The translations under genes were made by a program, and so were the position numbers. The notes under the pieces were generated by a model. That model worked only from the letters and a program-made list of their open reading frames with translations. It had not been told where the DNA came from and did not search any database. Positions 35,362 through 46,500 of a stretch of 64,000 bases of DNA are shown in pieces (within the stretch, counting starts at the first letter, position 1; each line of letters begins with the position of its first letter). Where the stretch lies: NCBI RefSeq assembly GCF_030272615.1, contig NC_081408.1, positions 66,412,546 to 66,476,545 on the forward strand. The letters run 5' to 3'. The stretch is from Cryptomeria japonica (taxonomy: Eukaryota; Streptophyta; Pinopsida; Cupressales; Cupressaceae).

Positions 35362-36884
35362 TGATAATTCTGATACTTAATGTAAGTACAGATCCAATAG
35401 CCAACAAGATGAGAGGGGGGGGTGAATCATACAAACTTAATCTTCCATAAAAACATCAGATTCAACCTCGGTAACATATACTTCAGTAATATAACCAAAA
35501 CTGCTAAACATGCAAACTCATAAGCATATAAACATCATAAACCTCATAACACCAGATTTAACGTGGAAACCCAAATAGGCAAAAACCACTATGGGATTTT
35601 GGACCCACTAAGAAATATACGCTTCTAGAGTATGCTCGGTTAAAAGCAAATCCTGTTAAAGATTACAAACACATTGCTAGATGTGACCCGGTTAAGGGAT
35701 TTCCCTTAGATCTGTTAGAATCTTCACTTGTTAGAAGTGACCTTGTTAAAGGATTTCAAACACTCAATCATAATGTCAGCTTGCTAGAGGGTTTTATAAA
35801 AAATACTATTAAGTCCAATCGGTTAAGAGATTTTCTATCACTTTAACAAAATAATAGTAATAAAAATCTATCTGCAACTTCACATCTAAAATGCTAAAGC
35901 AGATTCTTATTTGCTCAATACAATCTAGACATAGAACTAATCTTGTCCATTTGCTGGGATTCTATACTCTATTATTCAAATAGTTCTTCAAGCTTCTGTG
36001 CTTGGTAATCACTATGTAGCATCCCTCTGCATACATTTGCCCACATACATTGTTTATCAATAGTTCCCTATTTATAAACAATTAGCCAACTGCTTAATCT
36101 CCTTGATCACACTTCCCATGATCAATCATAGCCATTAGATCTTCAAACTTGTCCAGGTTCAATGTATCCTTCGATCTGAAAAATATTTTGCCCCACCTAG
36201 GAACTTACATACATTTCTTGGAACTTGTGCTAGGGTAATGCGGTTCAATCTGTGTTGTAGATCTTCATGTCGATTTTCATTTGCCATAGATTCTTTAACA
36301 AACTTTATGCATGGCATACCAATCATTTAATCAATTCCAACTCATTAGCTTCCTTCATCAAATAGCGCATGTAACCATTTAATGTATTCTATTACAGATC
36401 AGTTACAACTCGATAACAATTCGGTAACAACTTGATAAATACTAAACTTCACTTGGTAGACATTCCAGCTTCATTAATCGATAGCAATAACCTTAGGGTT
36501 TACCGACTAGGTTCTTTGCTCGGTAACATAGTATAGTATTAACCTTACAATTTATAACATATGTATGATGTTAAAACAATCTAAACATCATGATCTCATC
36601 ATTGTCTGACTCGGTAATAGTTGCCCATTGAATACCTTATTCATCCCCTTATTCATCATATTCTTTCTGTGTCTTTTACCGACATCTTTATACTCATCAA
36701 ATCATACTTCTCAAGATATTGCAACATCATACTAAATTAGAAAATCAATTTCTTGACATCAATGAAAAAATAAGACAGTAAACATCCTTAATCAGTTATA
36801 TCTATAATCATCAACAACTTTCTGAATATCCTTATTTAAATGCCAACAATCTCCCATTGTCTATTATAATGCCAAATGCCAACA
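35362..36884 (-). repeat. copia-3 3' LTR, inserted in the copia-2 LTR
   Basis: On the minus strand the LTR begins TGTTGGCATTTGGC at 36884 and ends AGAATTATCA at 35362. Its outer end coincides with the point where the two copia-2 LTRs stop matching. It contains the G-run block (35404-35422, plus strand) shared with copia-1. Its first 50 bp hold a tandem copy of GCCAACAATCTCC (36842 and 36878), so the terminus may have been duplicated. The 5' LTR is outside the window. Confidence 0.75.
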
Positions 36885-36898
36885 ATCTCCCCCTTTGG
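36885..36898 (-). other. Polypurine tract of copia-3
   Basis: ACCAAAGGGGGAGAT on the minus strand directly precedes the LTR start at 36884. Confidence 0.75.
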
Positions 36899-37311
36899 TA
36901 TTGATGGCCAAACCAATTGATTTGACCTAATTGATTCAGATTGTTGTGCTAAAATGCTCTCTTCCTGTCATCAAAATTCTCCCCCATACATTAGACTTCT
37001 CCTCTTTTCGCAGTATTTCTTTTTTTCTTTTTTCAGTCTTCTTAGTCTTTTCCAGTCTTCTTCTCCAGTCTTCTCCCCCTTTGACAAAAATGCCAAAAAG
37101 TAAAGAACTAAAATATAATTTCTTCCTGTATGAAGTGAATTCCTGCTGTAATGTGTCAACTTAGTCTCGATCAAAGAATTTTGTCTTCAATTCCTATTTC
37201 CTATATTGTATCATGTACACCTTTAGAAGACCTCCTAAAGTGTGTAAATCAACATCAACTCCTAAAAGATATTCTATAGAGTCATCTAATTGATGCTTTC
37301 ACCGAACTCGG

Positions 37312-37917
37312 TCAGTGAGTAGAAGATAGGGGTAGGACACCTAACTTACTTTTGAGATACTCAAAAGTGTCCCTTGGTAGTGGCTTGGTGAAGATATCTA
37401 CTATTTGTTCCTTTGTGCTAACATACTCCAACACCACTTTCTTCTCTTGAGCTTATTCTCTAAGATAATGATATTTGATAGAGATGTGCTTTGTCTTAGA
37501 GTGTATAATAGGATTCTTTGAAATGTTAATGGCACTAGTATTGTCACAGAATATAGTTAATAGCTTGGTAACTTTCTCATTTATACCTTCCAACATTTGT
37601 TTGATCCATGCTATGTTGGTACAATTCAATGTTGTAGCAACATATTCAACTTCTGCTATTGACTGTGAAACACATCCTTGCTTTTTGCTAAGCCAACTCA
37701 CTAGTCTTTCTCCTAAAAAGAAAGCTCCTCCACTTGTGCTTTTTCTGTCATCAATGTTGCCTGCCCAATCAGCATCAATATAAACTTTGAAATCAAAATC
37801 ATTTCCTTTCTGATATACTAAGCCATTATCCTCAGTGCCTTTCAAGTATCTAAAAATTCTTTTGATTGCTGTCATGTGTGTTTCCTTAGGATCTGTAGAG
37901 AATCTTGCAACTATACC
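37312..37917 (-). pseudogene. pol: copia-3 pol, 3' part (end of RT and RNase H)
   Basis: The frame reads IFRYLKGTEDNGL, ADWAGNIDDRKSTSGG and FCDNTSAINISKNP, then past a stop (TAA, where the family has Gln) to VDIFTKPLPRDTF. It ends at TGA 37312. The Asp of the RNase H core (DADWAG) is present. It continues directly into 54111 once the 16.2-kb gypsy insert and one ATACC copy are removed, giving a smooth RT sequence across the junction (VVHNRPDIAH then GIVARF). Confidence 0.85.
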
Positions 37918-38715
37918 TGTGTATGGTGAAAATAGATAACAATAATAACAATATTGAAAGGCTAAATGAATTCAACCACCAAACCCTAGCCTAACAATCA
38001 ACAAAGATCCACCATAACATATGAAGATTACCTAAGACAATGCAAATCACATGAAATCACAAAGATTATACCATCACATGTCAAATAGGGTTTGAATCTC
38101 CATTCTTCCTATCTCCATTGATCTTGCTTGATATATTTGCTCTCAGATTTTTATATGCACAAGAGCTCAACAAAGAACGGAATGTGGTTGCAAGTAGGAT
38201 CGTAGTATAGCCAATTGATCAAGTTGTTAGCATGAATAGTGATTAGGGTATTCGGATGCATTAGGGTCTGATAATGAAGAAAGAATCTCCTTATATAGAA
38301 GACACAATATGAAATGGAGGGATAAGATTGAGAGGTGTAAAAAGGAGGTCGGCTAGGATTAGAGGGTAGGTAAAAGAAATACCAAAATAATGAAAGGGGT
38401 AGGTAGTGTATGAATTAAGAGATGAATGACATGTGTCATGTGTAGAAAAAGCTAATGAATTGATTAAATAAATAAAGATTTATTTAATTAATAGAAGAAA
38501 TAGGATAATTAAATAAATAAAATATTTATTTAATTTAGGAAAGGGATAATTTAAATAAATAAATGTATTTATTTAAATAAGAAATAAGGCTAGAAGAGGA
38601 TAAATGAATTAATTAAATAAATAAAGATTTATTTAATTAATAGAAGAATTAGGCTTAGATAATTAAATAAATAAAATATTTATTTAATTAGACTGGACAA
38701 TTTTAGGTGTCTACA
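37918..38715 (-). repeat. Tat element 3' LTR
   Basis: The minus strand begins TGTAGACACCTAAAATTG and ends CCATACACA. It differs from the other LTR by four single-base changes. It contains five AT-rich palindromes (38459-38693) and CTATATAAGG on the minus strand near 38290. In this copy the LTR lies next to the antisense PMD promoter. Confidence 0.95.
38459..38693. repeat. Five AT-rich palindromes in the Tat LTR
   Basis: Blocks at about 38463-38492, 38506-38536, 38548-38578, 38609-38641 and 38659-38691 each read TTAAATAAATA, a few bases, then TATTTATTTAA, so each can fold on itself. All five are repeated in the right LTR (53854-54088). Versions also occur in the old LTR near 17440-17560. They lie in U3, upstream of the TATA box in transcriptional order. 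Confidence 0.85.
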
Positions 38716-38729
38716 TTTTGCCCCTCTTT
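38716..38729 (-). other. Polypurine tract of the Tat element
   Basis: AAAGAGGGGCAAAA on the minus strand directly precedes the 3' LTR start TGTAGACACC. Confidence 0.85.
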
Positions 38730-38961
38730 GAGACAATGTGGCTTGTCGCATTGTTTCAAAGAAGATAAGATGAACTGATACAGAGTTGCCCCAAGATGGG
38801 AATAATATGCCCCCTCGAGAGATTGGATGAAAATGTCTGAAAAGATTGCAGACAATCTCTCGATAAGAAAGAAAGGCTAGAATGGATAGACCGGATAAAG
38901 TGACAGAGTCACGGGATGAAGAAGACTGACTCAGGAAATGAAGGCCAAGGCTAGGGTAGGC

Positions 38962-38968
38962 TATAAGA
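38962..38968 (+). promoter_or_regulatory. TATA box of the antisense PMD gene
   Basis: TATAAGA lies 93 bp before the proposed start codon at 39061, inside the retroelement and outside its LTR. Its placement fits a promoter with a transcription start near 38995. It is supported by position only. Confidence 0.5.
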
Positions 38969-39234
38969 TAGACCACGGGCAAAAGACATCCTCATTGTCA
39001 TCTACACCTTCACGAGATCACAGTGCATAGCGAGAAAAAGAGCAGCAGCAGTCAGCAGCGATGGCTTTCGTACACAAATTCGACCACATTCGCCGATTTC
39101 AGAGACCAGCAGAGGCAGGAGAGCCGGTAAGTACCACCAAACCTCCTCATACTTTGACGCATTCAATTTTGTCATTAATGCATGCTAGTTAGCAATAAAT
39201 GCGCTTAGGAATAGGGCACAAAAAAAATGCAAAA

Positions 39235-39500
39235 ACGTGCAACCGCATCTGCGTCGGTGCCAGGCGCATCTGTGTCCAACAAATGCACCTGTGTCGGTGC
39301 CAGGCACGTCTGTGTCTGGAACTGCGTTTGTGTCGCATGCGGACGCATCTACGTCCTGAAGGGGCGTTTGTGTGCCAAAGTCGCGTTTGTGAATAGTTTA
39401 GGCACGTTTATGTCAAACAAGCGCGTTTGCGTGGTTGAAACGCGTTTGTGCAGTCTATAGGCACGTTTGTGAGGTAGAAACGCGTTTGTGAGTTAAAAGC
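39235..39500 (+). repeat. CGCGTTTGTG-type repeat array in the PMD intron
   Basis: About thirteen variants of GCGTTTGTGTC (GCATCTGCGTC, GCACGTCTGTGTC, CGCGTTTGTGAG and similar) follow each other at about 20-bp spacing. The same motif in the opposite orientation occurs in the leader of gag-pol (51580-51760 and 52945-53200). Each array thus precedes the main exon of the gene on its own strand. Confidence 0.8.
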
Positions 39501-39541
39501 ACATATATGTAAAAAAATGCAAGGTTTTGTCTTCTAGGTCA

Positions 39542-39914
39542 AATCGGCAGTTCTGTGATGAACATATGCTGTCGATTGGATAAGCTGCTGAGAGGATACA
39601 CTCAAGCAAGTCCTCTAGGAAGGCTAGGATAGATCAAGGCACTTTGTGATGAACAGGGAGCACCAAGATAGAGTACTTTGTGATGAACAGGGAGTACCCA
39701 AAGTATGAGCAGCACTTTGTGATGAACAGGGAGTGCAAAATGTGAGTAACACTTTGTGATGAACAGGGAATGTCACACACGTAGTACTTTGTGATGAACA
39801 GGGAGCACTACTAGGATAGATAGCAACACTTTGTGATGAACAGTGAGTGTCACTGAGATAGATAACCATATGCATTGAGATAGCGAGTAGCATTTTGTGA
39901 TGAATAGTGAATGC
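39542..39914 (+). repeat. Array of about eight stem-loops with a conserved loop
   Basis: Eight units share the loop TTTGTGATGAACAGGGA with small changes and lie 34-90 bp apart. Flanking arms pair: AATCGGCAG/CTGTCGATT (39542, 39569), GTACT/AGTAC (39673, 39693), GCACT/AGTGC (39712, 39732), GTAGTACT/AGCACTAC with one mismatch (39781, 39804), ACACT/AGTGT (39826, 39846) and GCATT/AATGC (39890, 39910). The units at 39638 and 39749 pair less well. Arm sequence differs between units while pairing is kept. The array lies in the PMD intron. Confidence 0.75.
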
Positions 39915-41933
39915 CACCCTGACTGACATGATTGATTCGCTTGACTACAGGAATATTTGCCTATGTTGGAGTCACAGGAGAGATTCCCGTCCACACAGAG
40001 GTCGCGACCAGAGTTGTCGTTTCAGGATAGAGCTGCCATTGAGGAGATGGGATTGAGACACGTACTATATGTGCCTAAGTTTTGGGCAAACATGGGTTTG
40101 CTGATTGCGCTGGCCGAGAGATGGCATTCAGAGACATGCACATTTCATTTGCCGATGGGTGAGATGACAGTCACCCTAGAGGATGCTTACAGGATTCTAC
40201 ACATACCGATCGATGGAGAGTTGATTCCATACGATCGCGATGGAGATAGAGAGGCTTTGAGACGAGTGTTTCAAAATCCCGGCCTAGAGATGAGAGTAGG
40301 ACATGTGGCATGGGACACCATGACCGCGACAGGATTAGCTTTGCCAGTTGTGATTGGAGGAGCTATCAGTGGGTTCCTATGTTCGGACAGAGCGACACGG
40401 GGGTTGGCAGTGGGATGGGGAGGAGCACTGGAGATATTGGTGATGTAGCACACCAGATATGCATGGGGTCCATGTGTTTTGGCCCACCTATATTATGAGC
40501 TTCACCAGTTTGTCTACCATGGATCAGTGGGACTGGGTTGTGAAGTGACACTTCTGCAGGTTTGGGCATATGAGCATCTGCCTATCACACGGCCGATACA
40601 TTTCAGAGGCAGGGGTCATGGACGGAGCTTTGTTCATTTGTATGATATGATCACTTCGCAGCCTCGGATTGGCAGGTTAGAGCATTGGCGGCGAGTGATA
40701 GATGACATTGACGTCGTCATCTGGAGGCCGTATCTGGGATGCGAGGAGTGGGAGGATGACGCAGTGGAGTTGCCTTACACCTTCAGGAGCAGATATCTGA
40801 TTGGATGGACGCCCTATATATTGGAGAGGTAGCTGGTAGATAGAGTATGCAGGCAGTATGGCAGGATCCAGAGGATGCCACGAGACTCGGGTATGTATGC
40901 CCGTATAGTTAGGGATCAGGCGCAGTTCGGGCCATTGTTGTCATATGATCAGGCAGTTACACAGCTGGCAGAGATGATGCCCCTACCCTGGGATATGTGG
41001 CCAGAGATCGAGGACGTTGGGATGGATGCAGAGTATTCCGCATATTGGGCAGAGCATCCATTCCCTTGACTGACAGATCCAGGAGAGCTACTGGAGGGAG
41101 ATGGAGGAGGAGATGATGATGATGATGGTGGAGGCGATGGGGGTAGAGGCCAATGGAGGTGGAGGGGAGTAGTTGGGGAGAGGAGGGTGGCACCTCAGAG
41201 GGAGGGTGGACAGGAGGGACAGGCCCAGGTAGTGAGGGGTCGCAGTGGAGTGCCCCTGCAGGTACCAGCAGCACAGGATCCTAGGGCACAGGGATAGAGA
41301 CAGGGACAGGTGCAGGGATAGGTGCCAGTATAGGCATAGGGATAGAGACAGGTACAGGGACCTAGACATGTACTGAGATAGGTACAGGGATAGGTACAGG
41401 AGCAGGCACCCGCAGAGGGAGAGCCACAGGTAGAGGCAGAGGGTGGGGATCCAGAGGAGGATGAGCTGATTGAGCTCAGGGAGATCTGCCAGGGCCAGGC
41501 AGATGAGATCCAAGAGTTGGAGAGGGAGAGGGACCGACTCAGGACCCGGCTCAGGGATACTGAGCGGGAGAGGGATCAGGCGATTCAGTGCTACACTGAG
41601 GCTGAGACAGCACTGAGGGCAGGGAGGCAGGCAGCAGAGGACATAGGAGCAGGCTACGCATATGTCCTACGAGCCAGAGAGGAGATTGCCTACTGGAGGG
41701 ACCTGTATTATGGTGTCGTGCTAGCAGATCAGCGAGCGAGGAGCTTCCATAGACCGTCGTGTACAGCGACAGCTACGGGGGGGAGCCGGAGGAGATAGGC
41801 ATCAAGTGGTGGGGTCATGGGTCCTCCATCACCACCAGATAGAGGAGACAGGCAGGATGATCCTGGGGCGGGTCCTTCAGGGGCTCAGATTCCACCAAGG
41901 CCAGGCGGCTCGAAGGGAGGGAGTTCATCATAG

Positions 41934-43566
41934 CCATAGAGGGCTCCCTTGTATCAGTATTTGTACCATTTTTTTGTATTGTAGACACCTGCGGGTTATT
42001 TTAGCCATATGATTTTCGACATCATTGTATCATGACACTTTATATATATATGAGATGATTCATTTTTGCGGTAGCTATATGCATGTGTACCGATGTGATG
42101 AGATGTTCTTAGAATGCATGCTTATGATATGGATGCAAATATGTATATGATGCAATGCAATATATTTTTGTTCTTTTATGTTTTATATGCGCATGCATCA
42201 TGCAAATGTGAATGTATGTAATGCAGATGAATATGATAATCCAAATGTAAATTGTGCTAACAGGTGGCGTGTGCAGGATGTGATGTAGTTGTGATATCTA
42301 TATGTATGTATGAAATGCTTATATGTGGTAATGCAGGTGCAGCTACATGAAATGCAAATGTTTTTGGTGTGTCATTATACTCAGTCATGTGATAGCAGGC
42401 TACGCGGACTCGAGAAGGATGATGGAAGTCAATCAAGAAAGGGGGATGGAAGACAGAAGATATGAAAGTGAAAGAGCTTCTTGTGCATTATCATCATTGA
42501 GCTTTATTATGGCAAAATAGGTTATGACAATCGAGGCATATGTTCGACCCAGAAAGTCATTGTACCCGTTTGCATGGAGATAAGACAGTCACAAACAAGG
42601 AATGCCCCAGTTCATACTAGACTCACAGTGTCCTCATATCCTTGGACAAGTCATAGCATTACTAAGAGACAATCCACAAACAGCAAATACAAATAGGTGA
42701 TGATACCCCATCCTCGCCTTTCTAGTCAAAGACATCCTAGAAAAGCTAAAAGACATGTCACCAGAAAGATAAAATCAAAAGAAAACCAAGACTCGACACG
42801 AACACCCACTATAGTCCTCAAGTTTAGTGTCTCTTGTCACTTGTATAAGTCTTATTCGATTGTGGTCACAATGTTTACTTTCACAGAAAGGATAGATAGC
42901 ACTGAACCATAATGTTGTCTGAGTCTGTTGAAAGATTTGATTTGTTGAAGCTCATTGTTGCTGCTGTCTTATCTGAAACTGACTGAATCCATGAAACTGA
43001 TACTTTATTGCAGAGAAGACGAAACTTTATTGCGGATCTGTGATGCAAATGTTGCTTTATTGCGGATTGTGCGCGAATAGACTGAAGGAAGCTGGAAGAA
43101 ACTGTACTCCTCAGAACGTGTGATGTTCTCAGTTCCACACCCATCACTAGACGTAGGATTTGCCTTAGCCACAGATGGGATCTGATTTATTATGGATGGA
43201 AAGGGAGGTGAAAAAGGGAGATTTATTATGAATGGCTAACCAATCTTGGGTAGATCAATAATAAGCCATGATGGGAATGGGTAAGTTTATTATGAACGAA
43301 TAGGTCGTGAGTGTGTGCGAAGTGAAGTGATGAAAGTGAATCCTGAAGGAGGGAGGAGCAATGTCTCTACATATGGTGCTAGTGACCCAGTTTTCACCAT
43401 GGTACTTGCTCAGGGCGCCATCGAAGTGGTTTTCACCGTTGGACGAAATTATTTCTCTTTACTTTTTTTGATTTTTCAATGTTTTTTTTTTTGTTTTTTA
43501 TAATTTTTTTTTTTTTTTGAATTTTTTTGATTTTTTTGTATTTTTGAATTAGGATATTCCGAAGAG
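41934..43566. other. Region between the convergent PMD and pol ends
   Basis: No gene is supported. It contains repeated CTTTATTGCGGAT words (about 43004-43072) and TTTATTATGAAYG words (about 43186-43296), and a long T/A-rich run (43440-43550). It should hold the 3' ends of both antisense transcripts. Confidence 0.5.
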
Positions 43567-46500
43567 CTATGCATAAAACCTATGAAGGTGCATGCTATTG
43601 ATAGGATCCTCCAAAGGTTCACCTTCTGTAGTTGAGAGCGGATATGCACCGGATCCATAGGCTGCTGTAACGATGTAAGGACCAAGCCAGTTTGGTTCGA
43701 ACTTGCCTTTCTTCTCTCTGTCTTGCTGATTCTTGGGACTTTCTCTGAGAACCAAGTCACCTACCTCAAATGTGCGAGGCTTGACTTTGTGATTGTAGCT
43801 GTGACGCATTCGTTGTTGGTAAGCCTTGAGATGATTAAAAGCAGTTTGTCTCCGTTCATCCAGTAGTTCTAGTTCTTGTAAGCGAGAGACCCTGTAATCT
43901 TCATCGTTAATGATGTTTTGCAAAGAGACCCGTAAAGAAGGTAACTCGACCTCAATAGGAAAGATGGCTTCAGCGCTGTAGACAAGTGAGTAGGGTGTAG
44001 CTCCTGTAGGTGTGCGGACACTTGTGCGGTAGGCCCAAAGTGCAGGATTGAGTTGGATATGCCAGTTACGGCCAGCGTCATCGACTGTCTTTTTGAGGAT
44101 TTTAAGAATTGTTTTATTAGACGCCTCAGCTTGGCCATTACCCTGGGGGTAGTATGGTGTGGAGAAATGATGGGAAATATGGAAGCGGTCACAGAGTTCA
44201 CGAACATCCTGATTTTTGAAGGGACGCCCGTTATCAGTAATAATGGAATTAGGAATACCATATCGACAAATGATATAGTTAAGGATGAAGGTAGCAATTT
44301 GTTTCCCAGTGACTTGTGTGAGAGGCACGGCTTCAATCCATTTTGTGAAATACTCTATGGCTGTGATAATGAATTTATGACCATTGGAAGAAGGAGGGTG
44401 AATCTTGCCTATGAGATCGAGTCCCCACTGACAAAAGGGCCAAGGAGATGCAAGTGGTTGTAGTTCTTGTGCTGGTGCATGTATGAGGTCTCCATGAATT
44501 TGACATTGCTTACATTTCTTGGCAAACTGATGAGTCTTTTTCCATATTGGGCCAGTAATATCCAGTCCTGATGAGTTTCTTGGCCAAGGTAGGACCACTA
44601 GCATGTGGACCACATATCCCTTCATGCACTTCACGTAACGCAATCTGAGCTTCGTCGCTTTCTAAACATCTAAGAAGAGTGCCATCTAAACCTCGTCAGT
44701 ACAGGATATCAGCTAGAATGACATATCGAGAGGATTGACGAATGAAAGTGCGGCGTTGGTTGTTTGATAGATCAGGAGGCAAGATATTGTCGTGAAGGTA
44801 TGTGAATATGGACCCATATAACTGGGATTCGGGACCAACAATGCATATCATTTCAGTAGGAGTGATCTCATATGAAGGAACCAACAGGTTGTCTACCAGG
44901 AACTCATAGCAGGCTTCATTTTGAGGTAGATCAATTAGTGAAGCAATTGTAGCCATGGGATCTGCAGCATGATTCTGCTCTCTTAGTATTTGCTCAAAAT
45001 CTATCTTTGTGAAGTGTTGTTTCAAATCATCCACCATTTGTTTGTAAGGCATTAATTTTTCATCTTTTGTTTGGTAATCATCAGTTGCTTGACGGATGAC
45101 AAATTGACAATCCCCAAAAACACAAAGTTCTTGGATCTTCCATTGAACTGCAATTCGTAATCCAGTTGTTAATGCCTCATATTCCACTATATTGTTAGTG
45201 CAAGGAAATGATAAGCGGTATGATTTTGGTATAGAATCGCCTTGAGGAGTTATAAAGAGAATACCAGCGCCTGCCCCATGTTGTGTGTATGAGCCATCAA
45301 AGTACAGTTGCCATGGCCTTGCATGTGATATTGTTAAAATGGATTCATCTGGAAATTCTGAATTTAGAGGAACATCATCTATCATGGGAGCATCTGCTAA
45401 TTGATCCGCAATTGCTTGTCCTTTTATTGCTTTTCTGTCCACATACTCGATGTCGAATTCACTCAGGATCATTACCCACTTGGCCAGTCGCCCAGTAAGT
45501 GTTGCTTTATTGAGGAGGTATTTCAACGAATCAATCCTTGCAACCAACTTAGTCTTATGAGTGAGCATATAATGTCGTAATTTCTGTGAAGCAAAGACCA
45601 CAGCGAGACATGCACGCTCGATTGGTGTGTAGTTTAGCTCATATCCCACCAATGTGCGACTGATATAGTATACTGCTTTTTCCTTGCCGTTGGCTATTCG
45701 TTGTGCTAGGAGTGCCCCCAGTGCTGTTGGAGTAGCTAATATGTATAGTAGCAAAGGCTGATCTGGAACTGGTGGCATCAAAACTGGCGGATTCAAAAGA
45801 TAATCTTTGAGCGTCTGAAAAGCTTGTTGACAGTTATCATCCCATTTGAACTTGATATTTTTATGTAACAGGTGCTGAAAAGGATTACACTTATCTGCAA
45901 GTTGTACTATGAATCTTCATATAGATAGGAGTCTCCCTTGTAAGGATCGAAGTTGACTGATATTTCTGGGTGGCGGCATGTCCAAGATAGCCTTGACTTT
46001 TGCTGGATCGGCTTCGATTCCTCTTTTGGACACAATGAATCCTAGGAGCTTCCCGGAGGTTACTCCAAAGACACATTTCTTGGGATTTAATCTTACCTTG
46101 TATTTTTCCAACCGATCAAAGATGACTGAAAGTATGTCCAAATGTGTATCTCTGTCTATTGATTTACCCAAGAGATCATCAACATAATCTTCCATGGTTA
46201 TGTGCATGAGATCGTGAAAGATAGTGGTCATTGCTCTTTGATATGTAGCACCTGCATTTTTCAGCCCAAAGGGAATGACGTTCCAACAGAAAGTTCCCCA
46301 TGGACAAGTGAATGATGTTTTGTGTTGATCCTCAGGTGCAATCCTGATTTGATTATAACCAGAAAATCCATCCATTAAAGATAACATTTCGTGACCTGCT
46401 GTGAGATCAACGATCAAGTCGATATTTGGTAATGGGAAGTCATCTTTCAGACAAGCTTTGTTGATGTCTCTGAAATCTATACATATTCTGATGCTGCGAT

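Larger units (their letters stand above)
39061..41933 (+). pseudogene. Plant mobile domain (PMD) gene captured antisense in the Tat element
   Basis: Exon 1 (39061-39126) encodes 22 residues from MAFVHKF and ends at GTAAGT. The intron is 39127-39950 and ends GACTACAG. Exon 2 runs 39951-41933 in the same phase. Residues of exon 2 match the PMD family: FWANMGLLIALAERWHSETC, PMGEMTVTLEDAYRIL, CVLAHLYYELHQ and LLQVWAYEHLPI. After the PMD come a Gly/Asp-rich linker (about 41085-41160), a Gln-rich stretch (41220-41400), a coiled coil (about 41500-41700) and a Gly/Pro/Ser-rich tail. There are no frameshifts in exon 2, only stops: TAG at 40446, 40830, 41295, 41319, 41331, 41337, 41343, 41379, 41391 and 41796, and TGA at 41067. 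PMD proteins (MAIN/MAIL) act in the nucleus in genome stability and silencing, and PMD copies are known in transposons. Confidence 0.8.

Noticed and set aside
39199-39460. Cys-rich open frames on the plus strand
   Set aside because: They are translations of the CGCGTTTGTG repeats inside the proposed intron, in two frames at once, so they carry no coding signal.
39640-39914. CRISPR-like array (constant 17-bp words with variable spacers)
   Set aside because: Unit spacing is irregular, the variable parts are self-complementary arms of hairpins, and the setting is a plant retrotransposon with no cas genes.
39624-39994. Minus-strand open frames with repeated HHKV and SSQS words
   Set aside because: They are simply translations of the tandem stem-loop array and have no start or family support.
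41088-41513. Minus-strand Leu/Ser/His-rich frames opposite the PMD linker
   Set aside because: They mirror the GAT/GGA/CAG repeats of the PMD tail and are low complexity.
44013-44463. Plus-strand frame opposite integrase
   Set aside because: It is an antisense shadow of a well-supported integrase coding region.
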